A stretch of 64,000 nt of DNA, from assembly GCF_002777255.1 (NCBI RefSeq), contig NZ_CP017634.1, positions 2,678,903-2,742,902 of the forward strand. Direction: 5' to 3'. The DNA comes from Candidatus Formimonas warabiya (GTDB lineage: Bacteria > Bacillota > Dehalobacteriia > Dehalobacteriales > Dehalobacteriaceae). The stretch's first letter is position 1; every line of letters starts with the position of its first letter. The notes beneath the pieces are model-generated. The model searched no databases. It had not been told where the DNA came from and saw only the letters and a list, made by a program, of their open reading frames with translations. Shown here piece by piece: positions 57,075 through 64,000 of this stretch. Position numbers and translations under genes: made by a program.

Positions 57075-57350
57075 ATGTATGAAATCACTTATAAAATGTA
57101 TCTCAACCATATACCCGTCCTGCTGGATGACAGTTATCTCGGCCATGTAAAGGTGGAAGAAAGCACCCTTAAAGAAAACTTGAAAAGCCGTTTTGGCCTG
57201 CTGGAATCCCAGTTTTCCTCTTTAACACCGGCTAACCTGGCCCACTTTTATTTATTTACCTTGTACCGGGCGGATCAAAGCAGTGAATCCATCTCTTTTG
57301 AGATATTAGAAGTAAAAAGAATCCCTTCCGAGCCTGTCCGGCCCGAGTGA
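57075..57350 (+). CDS. Small hypothetical protein, divergent from the XRE regulator
   Basis: 91 aa with AGGAGG before ATG 57075. No family recognised: mostly alpha/beta pattern, hydrophobic LAHFYLFTLYRAD segment, no Cys cluster or signal. Its promoter overlaps the probable operator, so it is likely the regulated target of the XRE/S24 protein. Could be an effector or antirepressor of that protein. Confidence 0.6.
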   Translation: MYEITYKMYLNHIPVLLDDSYLGHVKVEESTLKENLKSRFGLLESQFSSLTPANLAHFYLFTLYRADQSSESISFEILEVKRIPSEPVRPE

Positions 57351-57418
57351 AGCATCAACGCTTCCCTGAAGCTTTTCCCGCTCCATCCCATGGCCCTTGT
57401 TCAAGCAAGTTAGGTCCC

Positions 57419-58189
57419 CTATTTCCTGAGACGGGCCAAAACAGGATCGAGGGCACGGACCCACAGTTCAAAACCGCCCTGCTCCTCGATGGTGCGTACC
57501 GCCATTTCGTTGAGTCCTCCGGGAGTCATCTCCCCGGCCAGACAGCCCAGATCCCCCTCTTGGTAGTGGCGGGCCTGGAAAGACAATGCTTCGAAGAAAG
57601 CAGTTGTATAGTCAGTGGACTCTTTCCGGGAAAGCCCTTCCCGCTCCCCCCATTTCACCACTTCCCATAAGAAGGTGTAATAGGTACTCATGAGCCCGGT
57701 AATGGCAGCCAACACCTGGATTTCTCTCATGTCATCCACGCCTACAATTTCACCGAGAGGAGCAAAAAGCTCCGCCACATCCCGGTTATTGGGGCAGATG
57801 GCAATGGGGCCAATCCTTCTGGACGCAAAAGGGAGAGGCACCATGTGGACCAGGGTCCGGGTTTTTCCGATCCACCTGGCGATCTCTGCTAATTTACGAT
57901 CGGACATCAGGTTGATCACCCGGTGATCTTGCCGAAAAGATAAGGGACGAATAATCTCTTCGGCGCACTTAGGGACCACAGCCAGAACCACCCACTCGGA
58001 CCTGTCCAGAACTTCCTGGTTGGAGCCAGCTACGGTGACGTTTGGGAATTTATCTGCCAGTTGGGCGGCGCGCAGGGCGTTTCGGGGCGACAAATAAATC
58101 CTGTGCTCCAGATCTCCCCCGGAACAGAAGCCAGTGACCAAAGCCGAGGTGATCACGCCGGTGCCGATAAAACCAATATCCCTTCCCAT
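57419..58189 (-). CDS. ProC-like (pyrroline-5-carboxylate reductase family) oxidoreductase
   Basis: 256 aa. N-terminal NAD(P)-binding motif GFIGTGVITSAL (5-16), and a C-terminal dimerisation domain with MTPGGLNEMAVRTIEEQGGF, where ProC normally has PGGTT. It is diverged from typical ProC. It is the last gene of the glycyl-radical operon, where hydroxyproline-dehydratase clusters often carry a P5C reductase. It probably reduces an imine formed by the glycyl-radical enzyme (inference). Confidence 0.75.
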   Translation of the reverse strand: MGRDIGFIGTGVITSALVTGFCSGGDLEHRIYLSPRNALRAAQLADKFPNVTVAGSNQEVLDRSEWVVLAVVPKCAEEIIRPLSFRQDHRVINLMSDRKLAEIARWIGKTRTLVHMVPLPFASRRIGPIAICPNNRDVAELFAPLGEIVGVDDMREIQVLAAITGLMSTYYTFLWEVVKWGEREGLSRKESTDYTTAFFEALSFQARHYQEGDLGCLAGEMTPGGLNEMAVRTIEEQGGFELWVRALDPVLARLRK

Positions 58190-58196
58190 GATTCAT

Positions 58197-58883
58197 TCAC
58201 TCCTCTCCATGCCAAGGAATTTTCGCCAGAGCCATATCCTGGCCAGCCTCAAGGTGGTCTCTCTTAAGGATTTCCATGGCCTCAAGGAAATGGTCCCCCC
58301 GCACGGCTTCCACAAACCGGTACAGCCCGGCAATGATTTCCTGAACATGACGTTCCTTTTTTTCCGACAGCAGGCCGATACGAATCAATTCGTCCTGATT
58401 GCTCCGGTAAATGCGGTTGATGCGCTCATTCTCGTAGACACTGACAATTTCCATGTGCAGTTCGGTATCGGTGCGCTCCCATTCGTAAAGATCCTTCTGA
58501 GCGGCTTTCATGCGCACAACCTTTTCCTCAATGCGATGGGAGTATGCCCAGGTTTTTTTCAGGTCGAAAATCAGTTTCAGGGCGTTGCTCTCTAAGAGAT
58601 TCCGCAGTTGGTAGATTTCCAGAACATCTTTCCGGGTAATATCTTTGACCCGGGTCTTTTTGCGAAAATCAGCGATGAGCCACCCTTCGTTTTCCAGGCG
58701 GCGCACGGCCATGCGAATCGGCATCCGGCTTGTGGCCAGCTCTTCCGCCAGGCTTGCCTCAGTAAGGAAGGAACCGGGCGGATAGGTCAGGTCCAGGATC
58801 CTTTTCTTGATCATGTCATAGGCAAAATCGGTCAGGGACCGGCCTGATGCCAATTCTCGTACCGGGTCAGACGTTTTTCCCAT
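58197..58883 (-). CDS. GntR family regulator (FCD domain)
   Basis: 228 aa. N-terminal winged helix (FAYDMIKKRILDLTYPPGSFLTEASLAEELATSRMPIRMAVRRLENEGWL) and C-terminal FCD domain with helical ligand-binding part (VYENERINRIYRSNQDELIR). Such regulators respond to carboxylic acids. It lies inside the operon, 13 bp before the ProC-like gene, so likely controls it. A dyad at 62360-62376 may be its operator. Confidence 0.85.
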   Translation of the reverse strand: MGKTSDPVRELASGRSLTDFAYDMIKKRILDLTYPPGSFLTEASLAEELATSRMPIRMAVRRLENEGWLIADFRKKTRVKDITRKDVLEIYQLRNLLESNALKLIFDLKKTWAYSHRIEEKVVRMKAAQKDLYEWERTDTELHMEIVSVYENERINRIYRSNQDELIRIGLLSEKKERHVQEIIAGLYRFVEAVRGDHFLEAMEILKRDHLEAGQDMALAKIPWHGEE

Positions 58884-58896
58884 TCATCATGCCTCC

Positions 58897-59862
58897 TCAG
58901 CAGTTTAATGTACTTCCCGCAAACCCGCCGCCCACTCTGACCGGAACGCCCGGGTTCTGCCCGGCGAGATATTGGGCCCGTTCCAGGATACGTTCCCGGG
59001 AGGGCGGGACCAGGTCCTTTAAGGAATAATCCCGGTTAAGATTTCGATAGGTTTCCCGGCCCAGGCGATGATAGGGCAATAGCTCTACCTCCTGCAACTT
59101 TTTCATTGTTCTGCAGAATGCCGCAGTTCCGGACAGGTTTGCATCGTCATCGTTTGCGCCCGGTACCAGGGGAATCCGCACCACGATGGACAAGGGATAG
59201 GGGGATTGATCCACCTTGCGGATGTTATCAAGGATGCGTGCATGATCAGCGCCCACCCACTGTTGATGAAGCACGCTGTCTATCTGTTTGATATCTACAT
59301 AGAGCATATTGAGCCAGGGCAAAATTTTTTCCACGCTCTCCCAGGGCGCGTAGAGACTGGTCTCAACAGCCGTATCAATGCCCAGTTCCCTGCACTTCAG
59401 TAGAACCTCCCGGACAAAATCGGCCTGACCCAAAGGCTCACCGCCGCTGATCGTCACACCGCCTCCCGAATGAAAAAAGAAGATCTCATCCTTGGCGATT
59501 TCCCGTACCACTTCCCCTACGGACATGAGGTCTCCGTATTTTTTCCACGCCCGCCGGGGACATTTTGTGACACAGACAAAGCAATTTTTACATTTTGCCT
59601 CATCGGTACAGACCTGCCGGCCGTCCTCTGACATGGAAAGGGCACCTTCCGGACATGCGCGCACGCATATACCGCATCCGATGCAGCGGTCCCGGGCATA
59701 CCCTTTTTGGGGCCGGGAGCACTGGGACTCAGGTGTGGAGCACCAGCGGCATCTAAGGGGGCACCCCTTGAGGAAAAGCACCGTACGCAGCCCCTCCCCG
59801 TCGTGGATGGAGGATCTCTCCATCCTCAGAACGGAACCAAGAACCGCCTCACTTTTATTCAT
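58897..59862 (-). CDS. Glycyl-radical enzyme activase
   Basis: 321 aa. The start is taken at the third ATG of a run (59862), 7 nt after AAAGGA. Radical SAM motif GCPLRCRWCS (three Cys), then a ferredoxin insert with CIGCGICVRACP and CKNCFVCVTKCP, typical of activases of the PFL2/dehydratase class, and ISGGEPLGQ. It places the glycyl radical on the partner enzyme directly upstream. Confidence 0.93.
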   Translation of the reverse strand: MNKSEAVLGSVLRMERSSIHDGEGLRTVLFLKGCPLRCRWCSTPESQCSRPQKGYARDRCIGCGICVRACPEGALSMSEDGRQVCTDEAKCKNCFVCVTKCPRRAWKKYGDLMSVGEVVREIAKDEIFFFHSGGGVTISGGEPLGQADFVREVLLKCRELGIDTAVETSLYAPWESVEKILPWLNMLYVDIKQIDSVLHQQWVGADHARILDNIRKVDQSPYPLSIVVRIPLVPGANDDDANLSGTAAFCRTMKKLQEVELLPYHRLGRETYRNLNRDYSLKDLVPPSRERILERAQYLAGQNPGVPVRVGGGFAGSTLNC

Positions 59863-59901
59863 CATCATTTCCTTTCTCCCGGGCACAAAATTATATGTTA
59901 A

Positions 59902-62298
59902 TTATCCTACGGAAATACCGTGCTGTACAGTGCGGCCGATGATCTCATCCTGCACGTCTTTCCCCAGTTCCACAAAGTAGGCGGTATAGCCGGCCACGCG
60001 CACCAAAAGCCCCTTATATTCCTCCGGATATTTCTGGGCCCGGATCAGCTTTGCCTGATCAATCACATTAAACTGGACATGGTAGACACCCAGGCTGCAC
60101 ATGCTTTTGAGCAGGGCCATCATCTGGGTAATGCCGTTCTCCGTGGACAGCATGGCTGGCTCCACTTTCATATTGAGCAGAGTCCCCTGGACGAAACGGG
60201 CGTGAGGAATATTGGCTACCGACTTTAATACCGCACCGGGACCATTGAAGTCCGTCCCGCCACTGGGGCTGACGCCGTCTGCCAGCGGTTTCCAAGCTTT
60301 TCGCCCGGAGGGAAGGGCGCCCACCTCCAGGCCAAAGGGAGTATTGCCGGATACCGGAAGAATTCCGGGGGTCATGCGGCCGAACTTGCTGCTGTATTTT
60401 TCGATCTCGTCAGCGATAAAGGTGAACATATCCCCCGCAATATCATCGACCATGAGATCGTCGTTGCCATACTTGGGTGCGTCCAGGCACAGCTTGTGCA
60501 TCTCCTCCCACCCCTGAAAATCCTGCTCCAGGGCATGCAGTAACTGGGCCATGGTCGCCTGTTTCGTCTCATAGACAATATGGCGCACGGCGGCAATACT
60601 GTTGATCAGGTCCGCTACGCCGATGAGAATAATGCCGTTTCCCACGTTGTATTTGGCACCGCCCCAGGCGTAGTCCTTCCCCTTCTCGATACACTCTTTG
60701 AAAGTAAAGGAAAGAGCGGGAGAGGGACGATTCATACAGACCTCGTCAATCACATGGCTTCCTTTCACTACAGCCCGTGTGGCATATGCAATCTGCTCCT
60801 TCACTGCCGAAAGGAAATCTTCATAAGTCTGGAATTCCAGGGGATTTCCCGTTCTCGCCGAGATATATTGGCCGCTCTTTCGATTCTTCCCGTCTGAGAG
60901 GGCTAACTCCACCATCCCGCCCAGATTGATGTCCGCCAGGGCCGTGTACTGGCGCATCCGCCCCTCCAGGTTGGTCTCCACGCAGCCGCAGGGATTCCAA
61001 TCGAAGGCTTCTTTCAGGGGAACCCCTTTGTTCATCAGCATTCTGATGCCCACATCGTCGTTGTGGAAGGCGGGAAATCCTGTGCCCAGCCGAATCAGCT
61101 CCACAACCTTTCTTAAAAAAGAGTTGGGGTTTTTGGCCAAACTATAGCGCACCGAGAGAGAGGGCTGATAAAGCTGCACATCCATAGTAGCCTGCAGGAT
61201 CATGTAGGAAAGATCGTTGACCGCATCCCGCCCGGTGTCGTCCACACCGCCCACGCAAACGTTCTGAAACATAGGATACCCGGCAGCGAACTCTGCCGTA
61301 AGAGCGTCCTGAAAAAGACAAGGCTCACTGAATTTCACCCAAAGACAGTCCAGAAGCTCCTGGGCTTCTTCAGAAGTGATGCGCTCTGCTTTCAGATCAG
61401 CCTGGTAATAAGGCCAGAGATACTGATCCATCCGTCCCGGGTTATAGCTGGCCGCATTCTGTTCCATAAAAATGCAGATCTGATAAAAGTAAAAGGACTG
61501 CAAAGCTTCCCAAAAGGTCCGGGCCGGATGGGCCGGAACCTGCCGGCAAATTTCCCCTATTTTGCTCAGTTCCTTTTTCCGCCGGGGGTCTTTTTCTTTT
61601 GCCTCCAGGCGTTCGGCTTCTTTGGCGTAGCGCTCCGCCAATGTGATCATCCCTTCCGCTACAATCAAAAGGGATTTCAGATAGTAATCCTTTTCATAAT
61701 CACCCGGCACCGTAAGATCCAGTTCGGCTTTCCTCTTTTTGACAACGTTGACGATTCCCGAAATTCCCTGGGAAATCAGCCACTGGTATCCGGCCGTAGT
61801 CTCCCCCCATCCGCGCACGGCCTTACGATTGATGTAGATCATCCCATGGTCCCGCAGTTCCCGGGTATCGTCTGGGATCTGGGCAAGCCACTCTTCGTAA
61901 TTGGATCTTCCCTTCCAATAAGGTCGAATTTGTTCCTCAAAGATTTCCTGATCCTCCGGTTTGAGATAGAAGGGATCATAAGGACGGTTGCTGATGGTAT
62001 CCAGCTCGTCGTTCAACACAGACCAGCAGGTGTCCGCGCATAGAATACCGGCCCGGATCTTGCTGCCGGAACAACCGACAATAAGCTCGTCACCCCCTAT
62101 GGTGACCGTCTTTTCTTGACATTGTTTCCGAAAGGCTTTGGCTTTTTTCACCACAAGAGGGTCCCCTGCCGCCTCCCGGAAAGCCTCCGTAAGAATTCTT
62201 GCATTCTCCAGGTCCATCTCCGGCCGGGTTTCCAGCACTCTATTTTTGAGGCGGTTTACCCGCTCCATGTATTTCCCTTCCCGTGCTGTTTGGGCCAT
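59902..62298 (-). CDS. Glycyl-radical enzyme, dehydratase/lyase class, substrate unassigned
   Basis: 798 aa. ATG 62298 has GGAGGTG. Thiyl site C439 in NPCGCVETNLEGRM with Glu441, as in the dehydratase class (Cys-x-Glu); glycyl radical Gly770 in RVAGYTAYF. Length and both site positions are close to trans-4-hydroxy-L-proline dehydratase HypD, and a ProC-like gene follows. But the residues after GCVET differ: HypD-like FGKEAYILTGYFN is replaced by LEGRMRQYTALADIN. I therefore do not name a substrate. Choline lyase (GCVEP) is not supported. Confidence 0.88.
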   Translation of the reverse strand: MAQTAREGKYMERVNRLKNRVLETRPEMDLENARILTEAFREAAGDPLVVKKAKAFRKQCQEKTVTIGGDELIVGCSGSKIRAGILCADTCWSVLNDELDTISNRPYDPFYLKPEDQEIFEEQIRPYWKGRSNYEEWLAQIPDDTRELRDHGMIYINRKAVRGWGETTAGYQWLISQGISGIVNVVKKRKAELDLTVPGDYEKDYYLKSLLIVAEGMITLAERYAKEAERLEAKEKDPRRKKELSKIGEICRQVPAHPARTFWEALQSFYFYQICIFMEQNAASYNPGRMDQYLWPYYQADLKAERITSEEAQELLDCLWVKFSEPCLFQDALTAEFAAGYPMFQNVCVGGVDDTGRDAVNDLSYMILQATMDVQLYQPSLSVRYSLAKNPNSFLRKVVELIRLGTGFPAFHNDDVGIRMLMNKGVPLKEAFDWNPCGCVETNLEGRMRQYTALADINLGGMVELALSDGKNRKSGQYISARTGNPLEFQTYEDFLSAVKEQIAYATRAVVKGSHVIDEVCMNRPSPALSFTFKECIEKGKDYAWGGAKYNVGNGIILIGVADLINSIAAVRHIVYETKQATMAQLLHALEQDFQGWEEMHKLCLDAPKYGNDDLMVDDIAGDMFTFIADEIEKYSSKFGRMTPGILPVSGNTPFGLEVGALPSGRKAWKPLADGVSPSGGTDFNGPGAVLKSVANIPHARFVQGTLLNMKVEPAMLSTENGITQMMALLKSMCSLGVYHVQFNVIDQAKLIRAQKYPEEYKGLLVRVAGYTAYFVELGKDVQDEIIGRTVQHGISVG

Positions 62299-62359
62299 AT
62301 CGACACCTCCATTCAATCAGGTAAACTTCCCTGCTCCTCACTTCTAGGAGCCTATATGT

Positions 62360-62376
62360 ATTTTGGGATCCTAAAT
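62360..62376. promoter_or_regulatory. Dyad at the GRE operon start, possible GntR operator
   Basis: Imperfect palindrome TTTTGGGATCCTAAAT centred on GGATCC. It covers the predicted transcription start, which would let a repressor block it. Confidence 0.4.
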
Positions 62377-62378
62377 TT

Positions 62379-62407
62379 ATTCTAGCACGCTGCCATATAT
62401 TTGTAAA
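62379..62407 (-). promoter_or_regulatory. Promoter of the glycyl-radical operon
   Basis: On the minus strand TTTACA (62407-62402), a 17-bp spacer, TAGAAT (62384-62379). It is 81 bp upstream of the GRE start. Confidence 0.6.
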
Positions 62408-62543
62408 GCTAAGTCTAGCGGCAAGGAAAGTCATTTACCATCGGCAATTTTACCCTTAAAAGCGACCTTTTCTGCTACCTGGGCCAGAGGGAAAAAATTT
62501 GGGCATATCGGCATATTTCTTCCATAAGATTAACCGAAGCCCT

Positions 62544-62705
62544 TTACTTGGAGGTGGAGGTCGAATTACTGCCGGAAAAGGATCCCTCTGTTTTACTTTC
62601 GTTACGAGTGCCCATAAATTCAAATATTTGATTCTTGGCATTATTTGATGCTGTACTATTAACAGGTTCAATCTTCGTATCTGATCTATATGGTTTTGTT
62701 TTCAT
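62544..62705 (-). CDS. Candidate 53-aa Ser/Thr/Asn-rich peptide
   Basis: ATG 62705 opens 53 codons rich in Ser, Thr, Asn and Lys. No ribosome binding site is visible and no family is recognised; it may be non-coding. Confidence 0.2.
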   Translation of the reverse strand: MKTKPYRSDTKIEPVNSTASNNAKNQIFEFMGTRNESKTEGSFSGSNSTSTSK

Positions 62706-62919
62706 TTTTTATTGACAGCCATTTCTATTTATGGTAACCTTTTTATATTATAGTAAACCTTTCTCGAGTTGGACGGGCTGATTTCGGTTCGTTTTCAAGG
62801 AGTGGGCTTCTGGGGTGGGAAGTCAATATTTTTGGCATCTCGCTTTTTTGTTTTTTTCAAAAGATAGAGAGGCCTGACTTATTTTACTGCTCAGCCCATC
62901 TACTTTTAAAAACTGAATA

Positions 62920-63070
62920 ATCTCCTCTGCCGCTTAATTCTCGATACGAGAAACGGGGGAACCAGTTTTCAGGGGTGAATCATTCCTGGTAGGCAAACCT
63001 GGAATGTAGGGTTATCTTTCGACCCGAATCCGTCAGCTAACTTCGTAAGCGTTGAAAGGGAGGATCAATT
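62920..63070 (+). promoter_or_regulatory. Cyclic di-AMP riboswitch (ydaO/yuaA type)
   Basis: The family core is clear: AAACGGGGGAACCA, GGGGTGAATCATT, GACCCGAATCCGTCAGC, TAACTTCGTAAGCGTT and GAAAGGGAGGA, with a 5' strand CTCCTCTGCCGC that pairs with the last block. A terminator follows. The RNA should switch off the glycosyltransferase gene when c-di-AMP is high. The upstream 62706-62919 has no other recognised element. Confidence 0.9.
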
Positions 63071-63111
63071 GTGAAGCGATGAGCTTTGCCGTATCCTTTA
63101 TTATACCCTTT

Positions 63112-63150
63112 AACCCCGGACTTTTCTGCCCGGGGTTTATTATTTTCTTA
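63112..63150 (+). terminator. Riboswitch-controlled terminator
   Basis: ACCCCGG (63113-63119) / CCGGGGT (63130-63136) followed by a T-rich tract, between the c-di-AMP riboswitch and the glycosyltransferase ribosome binding site. Confidence 0.8.
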
Positions 63151-63174
63151 TGATGGAAAAAGGAGGTTTTTTAC

Positions 63175-64000
63175 ATGTTCATTGCCCAGCAGACGAAACC
63201 TAACGAACAAGAAAAAGAGACAATTTTTCCCGGCAAGATTATGTTTATTTCTGTACACGGCAGTCCTCTTGCGAAATTGGGCGGTATCCAATCAGGCGGC
63301 CAAAACGTTTATGTCCGGGAGTTGGTAAAGGCGTTGGATCAACTGGGGGTGACAGTTGATGTTTTTACCCATTGGACGGATATTTCTCAACCTCAGATCA
63401 CCCCTATGGGGAAAAAATCCAGAGTAATCCGATTGGCAGCCGGAAGCCCCGGTTTTCGCCCTAAGCATGAGATGGCGGGCAACTTGCCAAAGTTTTTAAA
63501 AGAACTTAAGCAGTACATGACCAGCCCATACAGCTATACCCTTATTCACAGTAATTACTGGTTATCCGGCTGGGTGGGTCTAAATCTGCGCAGGTCGAGC
63601 CGTATGAAGCTGATTCATACCTCCCATTCTTTGGGAGCAGTAAGAAAAGGGGCCCTGATCAAAACTCCCGACCCAAGTATGACCAATCGATTAAATATAG
63701 AGAAGGAATTATTCCAAACCGCTGACCGGGTTATTGCTACCAGTCCAAGCGAAAAAGCTGTTTTAAGCAATTATTATACTGTGCCATCCAAAAAAATAAA
63801 AGTAGTCCCTTGCGGAATTAATGCAGGAATTTTTCATCCAGATAACCAAAAAAGTAAGCCTGACCACCTTCCCCTAAAAAAGAGGATGATTCTTTTTGTG
63901 GGAAGGTTCGAAGAGAACAAAGGTTTGAATATTTTACTCCAGTCCCTGGTTATTTTACAAAATAAGTTTCCTTTAACCGCGGCCAGTACTTGTTTAACGG
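63175..64000 (+). CDS. Glycosyltransferase, GT4/GT1 fold, 3' partial
   Basis: At least 275 aa, running past the window end. ATG 63175 has AAGGAGG. N-terminal Rossmann domain with PLAKLGGIQSGGQNVYVRELVKAL (the GG-QNVYV block of sucrose-phosphate-synthase-like GT4 enzymes) and VVPCGINAGIF followed by ILFVGRFEENKGLNILL. It may build a cell-envelope polysaccharide, a glycolipid or a compatible solute; c-di-AMP control points to envelope or osmotic balance (inference). Confidence 0.88.
   Translation, partial: MFIAQQTKPNEQEKETIFPGKIMFISVHGSPLAKLGGIQSGGQNVYVRELVKALDQLGVTVDVFTHWTDISQPQITPMGKKSRVIRLAAGSPGFRPKHEMAGNLPKFLKELKQYMTSPYSYTLIHSNYWLSGWVGLNLRRSSRMKLIHTSHSLGAVRKGALIKTPDPSMTNRLNIEKELFQTADRVIATSPSEKAVLSNYYTVPSKKIKVVPCGINAGIFHPDNQKSKPDHLPLKKRMILFVGRFEENKGLNILLQSLVILQNKFPLTAASTCLT

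Noticed and set aside
59902..62298. Naming the glycyl-radical enzyme HypD or CutC outright
   Set aside because: The GCVET motif excludes the CutC-type GCVEP, and the following residues do not match the HypD pattern I know, so the substrate is left open.

Overview
The window reads as a chromosomal segment of a spore-forming, anaerobic, Peptococcaceae-like Clostridium. Evidence: Firmicute gene order (rng-rplU-rpmA, spo0B-obg, mreBCD-mrdA-min-rodA-spoIVFAB, tig-clpPX-lonB-lon), sporulation proteins (SpoIVFA/B, LonB, Spo0B-like), AGGAGG ribosome binding sites, a valine T-box, a c-di-AMP riboswitch, a Rex repressor, oxygen-scavenging FprA, a glycyl-radical enzyme and corrinoid methyltransferases. 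The species cannot be fixed from sequence alone.

Layout. 1-3.0 kb: CobW-like/permease fusion (cut by the window edge), its TIGR03943 partner, and a Uma2-type protein. 3.1-6.0 kb: a degenerate tRNA-Ala copy, a small segment with cupin, broken DUF1858 and fprA genes, and the intact tRNA-Ala(GGC). 6.1-14.0 kb (minus): methyltransferase, rsfS, yqeK, an RRM protein, nadD, proA, proB, yhbY, obg, spo0B. 14.2-24.7 kb (plus): a corrinoid-dependent methylamine cassette inserted between spo0B and rpmA. 24.7-25.0 kb: a structured RNA-like element. 25.0-56 kb (minus): a long housekeeping, cell-shape, division, sporulation and proteolysis block. 56-57.4 kb: two tRNAs and a divergent XRE/S24 regulator pair. 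57.4-62.4 kb (minus): an operon of glycyl-radical enzyme, activase, GntR regulator and ProC-like reductase. 62.9-64 kb: a c-di-AMP riboswitch ahead of a glycosyltransferase cut by the window end.

The central system is the 15.4-24.6 kb cassette. MtmB (monomethylamine methyltransferase) carries an in-frame amber codon at residue 203, the known pyrrolysine position of that family. It is preceded by two corrinoid proteins, two UroD/MtaA-type methyltransferases, an MtrH-type methyltransferase and a RACo-like corrinoid activator. The inferred path is methylamine -> MtmB -> methyl-corrinoid protein -> MtrH-type enzyme -> methyl-tetrahydrofolate, with RACo (and perhaps the QueG-like protein) rescuing Co(II). 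No pyrrolysine biosynthesis gene, PylS or tRNA-Pyl is visible here, so they must lie elsewhere. The leader of this cassette holds hairpin pairs with A1/G4 hexaloops overlapping terminators, the hallmark of ANTAR antitermination, which suggests that an RNA-binding amine- or metabolite-responsive regulator controls methylamine use.
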